64,000 bases of DNA from Prevotella sp. UBA2756 (GTDB lineage: Bacteria > Bacteroidota > Bacteroidia > Bacteroidales > Bacteroidaceae). Below the pieces are notes generated by a model. The model was not told where the DNA came from. It saw only the letters and a list, made by a program, of their open reading frames with translations, and ran no database searches. Shown here piece after piece: positions 35,106-43,547 of the stretch. The DNA lies in contig DEJE01000056.1 of NCBI GenBank assembly GCA_002353205.1, forward strand, positions 12,710 through 76,709, in the 5' to 3' direction. Position numbers and translations under genes: made by a program. Each line of letters starts with the position of its first letter. The first letter of the stretch is position 1.

Positions 35106-35858
35106 TTATGCGTTGTTCGTTTCTTCGAGGAAAGCTTTCAGGGCGCCTGTCATCGACGGATACTTGGCCGTCGGGGCCTCGATCACCACTTGCAGTCCGG
35201 CCTCGTGGGCGGCGCGTGTGGTCGACGGTCCGAAGGTAGCCACCTTCACCTTGTCGTTCTTCGTCTCGCCGAAGGTCTTCTGGAAGGCGCTGATGCCCGA
35301 CGGGCTGAAGAACACGCACATGTCGTAGTCGAAGCTCTCGGCTTCCTCGACAGTGAAGTCGTTGCTCACCGTGCGGTACATCACGCATTCGGTGTGGTTG
35401 AGCTTCTTCGTGTCGAGCAGTGTCTTCACCGAGTCGTCGTGCACGTCGCTCATCGGGATGAGGTAGCGCTCCGTCTTGTGCTTCATCATGCTCGGCACCA
35501 GGTCGGCTATCTTGCCTGTCTGTCCGAAGAAAACTTTGCGCTTGCGGTACTGAACGTATTTCTGTATGTAGAGTGCAATCTGTTCTGTCACGCAGAAATA
35601 CTTCATGTCTTCAGGCACTTCGAAGCGCATTTCCTTGCAAAGCTTGAAGTAGTTGTCGATAGCATGGCGCGAGGTGAACACCACGGCGGTGTGGTTCACG
35701 ATGCTTACTTTCTGCTGGCGGAACTCTTTGCTGGAGAGTCCTTCAACCTTGATGAACGGGCGGAAGACGAGTTCAACTCCATAGTTTTCTGCAAGATCAA
35801 AATAGGGCGACTTCTCACTGGTCGGTTTCGGCTGCGAGATTAAAATTTTCTTGATCAT
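35106..35858 (-). CDS. hemD: Uroporphyrinogen-III synthase
   Basis: 250 residues. Two-lobed HemD pattern: N-terminal ILISQPKPTSEKSPYFDLA, FTSRHAIDNYF in the hinge, and VFFSPSGISAFQKTFG with VATFGPSTTRAAHEAGL in the second lobe. It closes hydroxymethylbilane to uroporphyrinogen III for heme or cobamide rings. Sequence conservation in this family is low, but the S-P-S-G-I and G-P-S-T-T blocks and the DUF4271-rnpA neighbourhood make the call solid. Confidence 0.9.
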   Translation of the reverse strand: MIKKILISQPKPTSEKSPYFDLAENYGVELVFRPFIKVEGLSSKEFRQQKVSIVNHTAVVFTSRHAIDNYFKLCKEMRFEVPEDMKYFCVTEQIALYIQKYVQYRKRKVFFGQTGKIADLVPSMMKHKTERYLIPMSDVHDDSVKTLLDTKKLNHTECVMYRTVSNDFTVEEAESFDYDMCVFFSPSGISAFQKTFGETKNDKVKVATFGPSTTRAAHEAGLQVVIEAPTAKYPSMTGALKAFLEETNNA

Positions 35859-35867
35859 TATATTGTC

Positions 35868-36950
35868 TTAAAAATTTATTTTCAGTTTATCCACTATCAA
35901 CGTCAAAGTTGCGGCCAGGCCGAGCAACGGTACGATTTCGAGCGTGCAAAAGTACAAAAAAAATTGCATAAAAGCGGCCTTTTGCCTGAAAAAGATAACA
36001 ATACTTTTGTAAAGTGTCAGTATTTTCACGAAAATTAGTACAACACCGACCGAAACGATGGCACTTTGGAGCGAGAAATTGAAGTAGCTCAGCAGCATCA
36101 CGAAGGGGAAGAGCAGCAGCCCGGTCATGGCAGTTAGGAAGAGCTGCGACTTCATCCACTGTTCGTTTTTTTTCTTGTCGAAGAATGTCCAGTTCACGAT
36201 GCTGTAGAGCGCCCCTTTGAGCAGGAAATAGGCCACGAAGCACCCCAGGAAGATGAGTATGAGGTGATACTGCGTGTCGAGGATGAAGGTGTCGGCCACG
36301 CGTTCGTGCACGTAGATGAAGCATAGCAGCGCCCATAGCAGGCATGTGAGGAATGCTTGGAAGAACTGGAATCGGAACTCGCTCGTCGTCTCTGTCAGGT
36401 CGGAGGTGCTCTCGCTGTGTGGAATGCGGAAGAAGTTCTTCACCTGCCTGAAGATGAAGAATCGCAGACGGCCCAGTGAGAAGAGCGTCAGCACGAAGCA
36501 TGCCAGCAGCAGTCCGGTGATGATGTCGTCGTTGCGCACGTTGTAGGGCACGGGGTCGCCGGGCACGCCGTAGCGCACGCCTGTCAGTTCGCGGTTGAAG
36601 AGCGTGTCCTTGCCGAAGAGCAGTTCGCGGCTGAACTGTGGTAGCGTGGTGCGGGTGGTGGTGTCGCGCATGATCGACCAGCGCTCGCTCTGTGCCGTGT
36701 CGGCCGGGGCCGCTGTGTCGGGCTTGTCGAGGCGCAGGGCGTCGAGGATGGTGGAGTCCATCTTTTCGGCTGCCGCGTGGCGCGTGGCGGGTCGCAGCAC
36801 CTCGGCGGCGGCAGCTTGCGCCTCGGCTGCTGCTTCGGCGCTGGTCTGCTCCGTCGGTGTCTGTTCCTCTGCGCCTTCGGTCACGGTTTGTCCGTCGTCG
36901 ACAGGCTGGGTAGCGTGTTGCAGGGTGTCCTGCTGCTGAAACACTCTCAC
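35868..36950 (-). CDS. DUF4271 integral membrane protein
   Basis: 360 residues with a GTG start; an in-frame stop lies eight codons upstream and no ATG precedes it. The first ~130 residues are hydrophilic and Ala/Gln/Thr-rich. Then come about seven hydrophobic segments (IITGLLLACFVLTLF, FLTCLLWALLCFIY, LILIFLGCFVAYFLL and others), the DUF4271 region. Function unknown; the family is confined to Bacteroidetes and is regularly found next to hemD. It starts 36 bp after metK, ends 9 bp before hemD, so metK-DUF4271-hemD-rnpA-yidD is probably one transcript. Confidence 0.85.
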   Translation of the reverse strand: MRVFQQQDTLQHATQPVDDGQTVTEGAEEQTPTEQTSAEAAAEAQAAAAEVLRPATRHAAAEKMDSTILDALRLDKPDTAAPADTAQSERWSIMRDTTTRTTLPQFSRELLFGKDTLFNRELTGVRYGVPGDPVPYNVRNDDIITGLLLACFVLTLFSLGRLRFFIFRQVKNFFRIPHSESTSDLTETTSEFRFQFFQAFLTCLLWALLCFIYVHERVADTFILDTQYHLILIFLGCFVAYFLLKGALYSIVNWTFFDKKKNEQWMKSQLFLTAMTGLLLFPFVMLLSYFNFSLQSAIVSVGVVLIFVKILTLYKSIVIFFRQKAAFMQFFLYFCTLEIVPLLGLAATLTLIVDKLKINF

Positions 36951-36986
36951 TGTGCGTAGGGGTGTGAAGGATCAGGGTTGTGGCTC

Positions 36987-38243
36987 TTAGAGGTCGAAAG
37001 CCTGCCGTATCTCGTCCACGCGGTCGAGCTTCTCCCATGTGAAGAGCTCCACTTCGATGGTCTTCGTCTCGTGGTAGAAGCTGGTGAACGTCTTCTTCAC
37101 CACTTCGTTCTTGCGGCCCATGTGTCCGTAGGCCGCCGTTTCCACGTACATCGGCTGCCGCAGCTTCAGCATGCGCTCGATGGCCTTCGGCCGCAGGTCG
37201 AACATCGTGCCGATGCGCTCGGCTATCTGGCCGTCGGTCAGCGCCACGTGGCTCTTGCCGTAGGTGTTGACGTAGATGCTCACGGGCTTGGCCACGCCGA
37301 TGGCATAGCTCAGCTGCACCAGCATCTCGTCGCTGACGCCCGCTGCCACCATGTTCTTGGCGATGTAGCGCGCAGCGTAGGCGGCCGAGCGGTCCACCTT
37401 TGAAGAGTCTTTGCCCGAGAAGGCGCCGCCGCCGTGTGCTCCCTTGCCGCCGTAGGTGTCGACGATGATCTTGCGTCCCGTCAGTCCGGTGTCGCCGTGC
37501 GGGCCTCCGATGACGAACTTTCCCGTCGGGTTCACCAGGTATTCGATGTCGAATCCGAAGAGGTCGAGCACCTTCTGCGAGTGTATCTGCTGCTTCACGC
37601 GCGGCATGAGGATGTTGATCACGTCGCTCTCGATGCGCTGGTGCATGGCCTCGTCGGTGTCGAAGTCGTCGTGCTGCGTCGACACCACGATGGTGGCGAT
37701 GCGCTGCGGCACGCCGTCGTCGGAGTATTCCACCGTCACCTGGCTCTTGGCGTCGGGCCGCAGGTAGGTCATCACCTTCCCTTCGCGGCGTATGTCGGCG
37801 AGCGTTCGCATGATGAGGTGGGCGATGTCGAGGCTCACGGGCATCAGGTTCTCCGTCTCGTTCACTGCATATCCGAACATCATGCCCTGATCGCCGGCAC
37901 CCTGGTTGTCGTCTTCCTCGCGGTCCACGCCGCGGCTGATGTCGCCGCTCTGCTCGTGGATGGCGGTGAGGATGCCGCATGAGTTGCCGTCGAACTGGTA
38001 TTCCGACTTTGTGTAGCCGATGCGGTCGATCGTTCGCCGTGCGATGGTCTGCAGGTCGATGTAGGCTTCCGAGCGCACCTCGCCCATGATGACCACCTGT
38101 CCGGTGGTGACGAAGCTCTCGATGGCGCAGCGCGCCTTGGAGTCGTAGGCCAGGAACTGGTCGAGCAGTGCGTCGCTGATCTGGTCGGCCACTTTGTCGG
38201 GATGTCCTTCCGACACTGATTCTGATGAAAACAAATATGCCAT
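36987..38243 (-). CDS. metK: S-adenosylmethionine synthetase
   Basis: 418 residues. MetK signatures: SESVSEGHPDKVADQISDA at the N terminus, GAGDQGMMFGYA near residue 117 and GGAFSGKDSSKVDRSAAY near residue 265. It makes SAM from ATP and methionine. The promoter lies about 60 bp upstream; the short leader leaves no room for a SAM riboswitch. Confidence 0.98.
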   Translation of the reverse strand: MAYLFSSESVSEGHPDKVADQISDALLDQFLAYDSKARCAIESFVTTGQVVIMGEVRSEAYIDLQTIARRTIDRIGYTKSEYQFDGNSCGILTAIHEQSGDISRGVDREEDDNQGAGDQGMMFGYAVNETENLMPVSLDIAHLIMRTLADIRREGKVMTYLRPDAKSQVTVEYSDDGVPQRIATIVVSTQHDDFDTDEAMHQRIESDVINILMPRVKQQIHSQKVLDLFGFDIEYLVNPTGKFVIGGPHGDTGLTGRKIIVDTYGGKGAHGGGAFSGKDSSKVDRSAAYAARYIAKNMVAAGVSDEMLVQLSYAIGVAKPVSIYVNTYGKSHVALTDGQIAERIGTMFDLRPKAIERMLKLRQPMYVETAAYGHMGRKNEVVKKTFTSFYHETKTIEVELFTWEKLDRVDEIRQAFDL

Positions 38244-38304
38244 ATCTTTAGTCGTTTTATGATTATCCTTTATATAAATAATGTACGAATATCGTTTGGG
38301 GCTG

Positions 38305-38335
38305 CAAAGTTACGAAAAAACGAGTGAAGTGCAAA
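38305..38335 (-). promoter_or_regulatory. Promoter of the metK operon
   Basis: Minus strand TTTG (38332-38335), 19-bp spacer, TAACTTTG (38305-38312). A second TAACTTTG at 38391-38398 has the same extended flank (CTTCGCTTGACTTTTCG) but a poor -33. Confidence 0.75.
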
Positions 38336-38478
38336 AGGAAAGCTTGCTTTTCTTCATTTCCGAGTTCCAGTAACTTCGCGACTTTCGTCGCAAAGTTACG
38401 AAAAGTCAAGCGAAGAGCCCAATTTTTTGAAGACAGAATAGCAGAAAACAAGCGCGGTGTGCTGTTATTTCGGAAATC

Positions 38479-38536
38479 CGGTATCCCGGTATTCCGGATT
38501 TCCGTTATTACGGGATACCGGAATACCGGGATACCG
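38479..38536. repeat. 19-bp perfect inverted repeat
   Basis: CGGTATCCCGGTATTCCGG (38479-38497) and its exact reverse complement (38518-38536) flank a 20-base centre. The arms themselves are internally repetitive (GGTATCCC, GGTATTCC). It lies in the gene-free region 38244-39062. Confidence 0.9.
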
Positions 38537-38705
38537 CGATAACGAAAAGCCACGCTATGAATAATCTTGACAAAATCTTCGTTTTAACGCTCTGTGGCTG
38601 CAAAATTCTGAAATTAAAACCCGACGGCCGCAAATGAGCGATTCTCGCGAAAGTTGTAAGAGGTTGAAAACAAGCGTCTTGTATTTTCTTTACATTTTCT
38701 TGGTT

Positions 38706-38800
38706 TTCAAAATGACGCATTTTACACTCCAGAATGGCTCATTCTGGCTCGCAGAATGCGTCATTTTGAAGAGCAAAACGACGCATTTTGGAGTGTAAAA
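38706..38800. repeat. Nested inverted-repeat cluster
   Basis: Three layers: TTCAAAATGACGCATT (38706-38721) with its exact complement at 38755-38770; inside it CCAGAAT/ATTCTGG (38729-38735, 38741-38747); and TTTTACACTCC (38720-38730) with GGAGTGTAAAA (38790-38800). The first and third pairings are mutually exclusive, so alternative folds are possible. The rest of 38244-39062 has no supported gene. Confidence 0.85.
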
Positions 38801-39034
38801 TGGCTCATTTTGAAAATCGGGATGAAAAAAAGCTCGTTTTGGAATGGATTTTTCCGCGTTTCAGAAGCGTTCGTCTCTCTAAAACGATCAAAAATCCGTG
38901 CTCGATTTTTCGGTAGTAAATATTTACAAAGTGCAGCGCTCCGTTCAGCCTTCGACTCCGTCTCGGCCAGTGCCGCGCATGCTAAAAAACGATGATTAAA
39001 GCCGGATTGTGTTGTGTAATTGAAAAAAAAGATG

Positions 39035-39042
39035 TAAGTTTG
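39035..39042 (+). promoter_or_regulatory. -7 element before aroQ
   Basis: TAAGTTTG, with a TTGTG-like -33 about 19 bp upstream, ends 20 bp before the aroQ ATG. Confidence 0.55.
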
Positions 39043-39062
39043 CAGAAAAATCTGTCACGACA

Positions 39063-39485
39063 ATGAAAATACTGATTCTCAACGGTCCCAACCTGAACCT
39101 GCTGGGCACGCGCGAACCGGGCATCTACGGCAAGAGCTCGTTCGACGAATACCTGCCGCAACTGCAGGCGCGCTACCCCGACGTGCAGCTCGACTACTAC
39201 CAGAGCAACATCGAGGGCGAGCTGATCAACAAGATGCAGGAGGTGGGATTCAGCTACGACGGCATCGTGCTCAACGCCGGTGCCTACACCCACACGAGCA
39301 TTGCCCTGCACGACTGCATCCGTTCGCTGCGCTGTCCCGTCATCGAGGTGCACATCAGCAACGTGCACCAGCGCGAGGAGTTCCGCCACCACTCCATGAT
39401 CAGCAGCGCCTGCAAGGGTGTCATCTGCGGGTTCGGTCTCGACAGCTACCGCCTGGGGGTGGAAGGGTTGTTAGTTCATAGTTGA
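39063..39485 (+). CDS. aroQ: Type II 3-dehydroquinate dehydratase
   Basis: 140 residues. Motifs NGPNLNLLGTREPGIYG, NAGAYTHTSIALHDCI and EVHISNVHQREEFRHHS cover the catalytic Tyr, Asn and His of the type II fold. It converts 3-dehydroquinate to 3-dehydroshikimate in aromatic amino acid synthesis. The last residues (LLVHS) and the stop codon fall inside a GTTCATAGTTGAGAG sequence that opens the repeat array downstream, so the C terminus has been rewritten by repeat DNA. Confidence 0.96.
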   Translation: MKILILNGPNLNLLGTREPGIYGKSSFDEYLPQLQARYPDVQLDYYQSNIEGELINKMQEVGFSYDGIVLNAGAYTHTSIALHDCIRSLRCPVIEVHISNVHQREEFRHHSMISSACKGVICGFGLDSYRLGVEGLLVHS

Positions 39486-39617
39486 GAGTTGACGAGTTGA
39501 CAAGTTGACAAGTTGACGAGTTGTTTGTTTAGTTGACAAGTTGACGAGTTCTTTGCAAGCAAAGCGAGCGAAGCTCGAGCGGACAAGTTGACGAGTTGTT
39601 TGCTTAGTTGACGAGTT
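39476..39617 (+). repeat. 8-bp tandem repeat array with embedded hairpin pair
   Basis: Runs of TTGACAAG/TTGACGAG units flank two adjacent hairpins: CTTTGC-AA-GCAAAG (39551-39564) and CGAGC-GAA-GCTCG (39565-39577). The same arrangement with changed but still pairing stems recurs at 60622-60715. Confidence 0.85.
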
Positions 39618-39641
39618 GATTTGAACAAGGGGAGGGGAACG

Positions 39642-40274
39642 ATGACCGACGAATTGGAGCGCTACATCTTGCAGCATATCGATGCCGAGGGCGACTATCT
39701 GTACCGCCTCTACCGCGCCACCAACATTCACCTGCTGCGCGGACGGATGGCCAGCGGGCACCTGCAGGGCCGCCTGCTGAAGATGCTCGTCCACATGATC
39801 CGCCCGAAGAACATCCTCGAGGTGGGGACGTTCAGCGGCTACAGCGCCATCTGCATGGCCGAGGGGCTCGACGACGACGGGCGCGTGTACACCTTCGAGA
39901 TCAACGACGAGCAGGAAGACTTCACGCGGCCGTGGATAGAAGGGTCGTCGGTGGCCGACAAGATAGAGTTCATCATCGGCGACGCCATCACCGAGGCGCC
40001 GAAGCTCGGCATCACATTCGACATGGCATTCATCGACGGCGACAAGCGAACCTATCTCGACACCTACGAGATGGCGCTGCGCGTGGTGCGGCCGGGCGGA
40101 TTCATCATCGCCGACAACACGCTCTGGGACGGTCATGTGCTCGAGACGCCGCGCCCTGCCGACCGGCAGACGCAGGGCATCGAGCACTTCAACGACTACG
40201 TGGCGCGCGATGAGCGCGTGGAGCGCGTCATCCTGCCCCTGCGCGACGGCCTGACGCTCATCCGCAAGCGATAA
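39642..40274 (+). CDS. SAM-dependent O-methyltransferase
   Basis: 210 residues from the ATG at 39642, which has a good ribosome site (GGGGAGGGG) 5 bp upstream. Class I methyltransferase of the catechol-O-methyltransferase-like (methyltransf_3) family: motif I ILEVGTFSGYSAICMAE near residue 56, MAFIDGDK near 125, and IIADNTLWDG near 147 with metal-binding Asp/Asn. The substrate is unknown; in bacteria this family also includes tRNA 5-hydroxyuridine methyltransferase TrmR, which is a reasonable guess. Confidence 0.9.
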   Translation: MTDELERYILQHIDAEGDYLYRLYRATNIHLLRGRMASGHLQGRLLKMLVHMIRPKNILEVGTFSGYSAICMAEGLDDDGRVYTFEINDEQEDFTRPWIEGSSVADKIEFIIGDAITEAPKLGITFDMAFIDGDKRTYLDTYEMALRVVRPGGFIIADNTLWDGHVLETPRPADRQTQGIEHFNDYVARDERVERVILPLRDGLTLIRKR

Positions 40275-40340
40275 CGGGGAGCGCCGCATTTTTTTTGTTT
40301 TTTTTCAGACGAAAAACTTTCTTTTCTCAAATCTTTACCG

Positions 40341-40348
40341 TATCTTTG
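40341..40348 (+). promoter_or_regulatory. -7 element before the ADP-ribosylglycohydrolase gene
   Basis: TATCTTTG in a T-rich context, about 90 bp before the ATG; the -33 position reads TTTC rather than TTTG. Confidence 0.5.
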
Positions 40349-40435
40349 CACTCAACCCCTCCGCACGGCGAGTTGCAACATTGTCGCAACAAGCCAGACA
40401 GGGATATGAAAACAACCAATTAACGCTTTGATACC

Positions 40436-41227
40436 ATGCTGGGAGCCATTATAGGAGACATCGTGGGCTCGCGATTCGAGTTCGGAGAAGCCCCAAAGCC
40501 AGATTTCGAGTTCTACACCGACGAGTGCAGTTTCACCGACGACACGATATGCACGATAGCTATCGCCGACGCCATCATGAACAACAAGAGCTACCGCGAC
40601 GCCTTGCTGGAGTGGTGCCGACGCTATCCCGAACCCATGGGCGGCTACGGCGGCAGGTTCTACCGGTGGATCAACAGCGACGACCCGCAGCCCTACGGGT
40701 CGTATGGCAACGGTGCCGCCATGAGGGTGAGCCCCGTGGCGTGGCTGTTCAACGACTACGACGACGTGAAGGAGCAGGCACTGCTCACAGCCGAGCCCAC
40801 CCACAACCATCCCGAGGGCCTGAAAGGGGCCGAGTGCATCGCCACGCTCTGCTACTGGCTGCGCACCACGCGCATCAACCGCGACGAGGTGGAGAGCAAG
40901 ATGGAGAAGCTCTGGGGCTACACCGTCCCGCCGCTGAAAGACATCTACCGCATCGGGCAGCAAGGACACTTCGACGGCACCTGCATGGAGACCGTGCCAT
41001 GGGCCGTGAGATGCTTCCTCGAGAGCCAGAACTTCGAGGACGCCATACGCAAAGCCGTGCTGGCCGACGGCGACACCGACACGAAGGCCAACATCACCGG
41101 CGCACTGGCAGAGGCCTTCTACGTCATACCGCCCGAAATCGCCGCGCGATCGTTCAGCTATCTGCCCGTCGACATGCTCGACATCGTGCTCCAATACTAC
41201 GACGTCATCGGCACGACGCTCTTCTGA
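40436..41227 (+). CDS. ADP-ribosylglycohydrolase family protein
   Basis: 263 residues, complete. Family signatures: N-terminal MLGAIIGDIVGSRFEF, metal-binding SFTDDTICT near residue 32, and the C-terminal DGDTDTKANITGALAEAFY. It resembles DraG/ARH-type enzymes that remove ADP-ribose from proteins or nucleic acids; the target is unknown. No ADP-ribosyltransferase or toxin is seen nearby. rnr follows after 40 bp, probably in the same transcript. Confidence 0.9.
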   Translation: MLGAIIGDIVGSRFEFGEAPKPDFEFYTDECSFTDDTICTIAIADAIMNNKSYRDALLEWCRRYPEPMGGYGGRFYRWINSDDPQPYGSYGNGAAMRVSPVAWLFNDYDDVKEQALLTAEPTHNHPEGLKGAECIATLCYWLRTTRINRDEVESKMEKLWGYTVPPLKDIYRIGQQGHFDGTCMETVPWAVRCFLESQNFEDAIRKAVLADGDTDTKANITGALAEAFYVIPPEIAARSFSYLPVDMLDIVLQYYDVIGTTLF

Positions 41228-41267
41228 ACATCCTCCTGACCCTGTTGACAATCAAACTACTAAAGAT

Positions 41268-43478
41268 ATGAAAGGAAAGAACAAAGGCAAGCGCCTGACA
41301 AAGAAAGCCGTGGCAGAGATGCTCTCCACGCTTTTCAAGCAGAACCCTAACGAGACGTTCAGCTTCAAGCAAATCTTCAAACAGCTGCACTTCGACTCCC
41401 ATCCGGTGAAGATGCTGGCCGTGGACACACTCGAGGAAATGGCATGGGACGACTTCCTGCAGAAGGTGGCCGACAACCAGTACCGCCTGAACACGCAGGG
41501 GCAGGTGCTCGAAGGCACCTTCATCCGCAAGTCGAACGGCAAGAACTCGTTCGTGGCCGACGGTTCCGACAAACCCATCTTCGTGGCCGAGCGCAACTCG
41601 ATGTATGCCATGAACGGCGACCGCGTCAGAGTGACGATGATGGCACGCCGCGAAAAGCACATCAAGGAGGCCATGGTGACCGACATCATACGCCGAGCCC
41701 GCGACCAGGTGGTGGGACAGCTGAAGGTGGAGCGCGACTACGCCTTCCTCATTCCCGACGGCAACCTCTTCACCTACGACATCTTCATCCCAAAACGGAA
41801 GCTCAAGGGCGGCAAGACGGGCGAGAAAGCAGTGGTGAAAATCACGCAGTGGCCGTCGAAAGACTCGAAAAACATCGTCGGCGAGGTGCTCGACGTGCTG
41901 GGGAAAATCGGCGAGAACAACACCGAGATGCACGCCATACTGGCTCAGTACGGCCTGCCCTATAAATATCCGAAGAGCGTGGAGGAGGCCGCCGAGCGCC
42001 TCGACGCCACCATCACGCCCGAAGAGATTGCACGCCGCGAGGACTTCCGCGACGTGGTGACCTTCACCATCGACCCACACGACGCGAAAGACTTCGACGA
42101 TGCCCTCTCAGTGAGGCCCATCGACGCTCCCGCCAAAGGGAAGAGCAACAGTCAGCTGTGGGAGGTGGGCGTGCATATCGCCGACGTGTCGCACTACGTG
42201 AAGGAGGGTTCCATCATCGACAAGGAGGCACAGAAGCGCGCTACGAGCGTTTATCTCGTCGACCGCACCATCCCGATGCTGCCCGAACGGCTCTGCAACT
42301 TCATCTGTTCGCTGCGACCCGATGAGGAGAAGCTCTGCTACAGCGTCATCTTCAAAATGGATGGCGAAGCGAATGTGAAAGACTGGCGACTGGTTCATAC
42401 GGTGATTCGCTCAAACCGGCGCTTCGCCTATGAGGAAGTGCAGACCATCCTGGAGCAGAACGGCGTGGTGGACGGAACGGGACAGCCCGCTCCAGCGAAG
42501 AAGGAGTACGTCGGCGAGTACGGCATGGAGCTCTGCGTGCTCGATGCGCTGGCCAAGAAGCTGCGCGAGAAGCGGTTCCAGAACGGTGCGGTGAAGTTCG
42601 ACCGCGAGGAGCTGCACTTCGATGTCGACGAGAAAGGGAAGCCCACGCGCGCCTATTTCAAGAAGTCGAAAGATGCCAACAAGCTCATCGAGGAGTTCAT
42701 GCTGCTGGCCAACCGCACGGTGGCTGAGTCGGTGGGCAAGGTGAAGAAGGGCGAGAAAGCGAAGACGCTGCCCTACCGAATCCACGACCAGCCCGACCCG
42801 CAGAAGCTGGAACGGCTGCGCGAGTTCATCGTGAAGTTCGGCTATCGCGTGAAGACCACGGGCTCGAAGGAGGAGATATCGAAGAGTCTGAACCGACTGA
42901 TGGACGACGTGCAGGGCAAGCGCGAGCAGAATGTCGTTGAAAGCGTGGCCCTCAGAGCGATGATGAAGGCCAAGTACAGCGTCTACAACATCGGGCACTA
43001 CGGTCTGGCCTTCGACTATTACACCCACTTCACGTCGCCCATCCGCCGCTATCCCGACACCATGGTGCACCGTTTGCTCACCAAATATCAGGATGGCGGA
43101 CGCTCGGCCAGCAAGGAAAAGTACGAGGAACTGTGCGAACACTCGAGCGACATGGAGCAGCTGGCTCAGAACGCCGAGCGCGACAGCATCAAATATAAGA
43201 TGGTGGAGTTCATGGGACAGTACGTCGGCGAGGAGTTCGATGCCCACATCTCGGGCATCACGAGCTACGGTATCTATGCCGAAGTGGACGAGAATCACTG
43301 CGAGGGCATGATTCCGATGCACGACCTCGACGACGATTACTACGACTTCGACGAGCGTAACTACATGCTCATCGGCCGCCGTCACCACAACAAGTACCAA
43401 CTGGGCGACCCCATCCGCATCAAGGTGGCGCGGGCAAACGTGGAGAAGCGTCAGCTCGACTTCACCATTGTGGAGTAG
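41268..43478 (+). CDS. rnr: Ribonuclease R
   Basis: 736 residues. Cold-shock domains in the first ~220 residues, RNB catalytic domain with TFTIDPHDAKDFDDALSV near residue 270 (metal Asp residues) and HFTSPIRRYPDTMVHR, then a C-terminal S1 domain (GEEFDAHISGITSYGIYAEV). The 3'-to-5' exoribonuclease degrades structured RNA. It ends at a bidirectional terminator shared with cysS. Confidence 0.96.
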   Translation: MKGKNKGKRLTKKAVAEMLSTLFKQNPNETFSFKQIFKQLHFDSHPVKMLAVDTLEEMAWDDFLQKVADNQYRLNTQGQVLEGTFIRKSNGKNSFVADGSDKPIFVAERNSMYAMNGDRVRVTMMARREKHIKEAMVTDIIRRARDQVVGQLKVERDYAFLIPDGNLFTYDIFIPKRKLKGGKTGEKAVVKITQWPSKDSKNIVGEVLDVLGKIGENNTEMHAILAQYGLPYKYPKSVEEAAERLDATITPEEIARREDFRDVVTFTIDPHDAKDFDDALSVRPIDAPAKGKSNSQLWEVGVHIADVSHYVKEGSIIDKEAQKRATSVYLVDRTIPMLPERLCNFICSLRPDEEKLCYSVIFKMDGEANVKDWRLVHTVIRSNRRFAYEEVQTILEQNGVVDGTGQPAPAKKEYVGEYGMELCVLDALAKKLREKRFQNGAVKFDREELHFDVDEKGKPTRAYFKKSKDANKLIEEFMLLANRTVAESVGKVKKGEKAKTLPYRIHDQPDPQKLERLREFIVKFGYRVKTTGSKEEISKSLNRLMDDVQGKREQNVVESVALRAMMKAKYSVYNIGHYGLAFDYYTHFTSPIRRYPDTMVHRLLTKYQDGGRSASKEKYEELCEHSSDMEQLAQNAERDSIKYKMVEFMGQYVGEEFDAHISGITSYGIYAEVDENHCEGMIPMHDLDDDYYDFDERNYMLIGRRHHNKYQLGDPIRIKVARANVEKRQLDFTIVE

Positions 43479-43498
43479 GTATCGGCCGAATAGTCACA

Positions 43499-43542
43499 AA
43501 AAAAAGAGAGTTGAGAACTCAAGTCCTCAACTCTCTTTTTTT
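43499..43542. terminator. Bidirectional terminator between rnr and cysS
   Basis: AAAAAAAGAGAGTTGAG (43499-43515) pairs exactly with 43526-43542 over a 10-base loop; A/T runs serve both converging genes. Confidence 0.9.
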
Positions 43543-43547
43543 ATTTT

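Noticed and set aside
35887..37980. A 697-codon open frame on the minus strand across metK and DUF4271
   Set aside because: It is a shadow of both genes, rich in Arg/Pro/His, with no domain; metK and DUF4271 are recognised in other frames.
38244..38304. SAM riboswitch before metK
   Set aside because: The leader after the promoter is only about 55 nt and lacks any SAM-binding core.
40436..41227. Toxin-antitoxin pair based on the ADP-ribosylglycohydrolase
   Set aside because: No ADP-ribosyltransferase or small partner gene adjoins it; rnr and an O-methyltransferase flank it.
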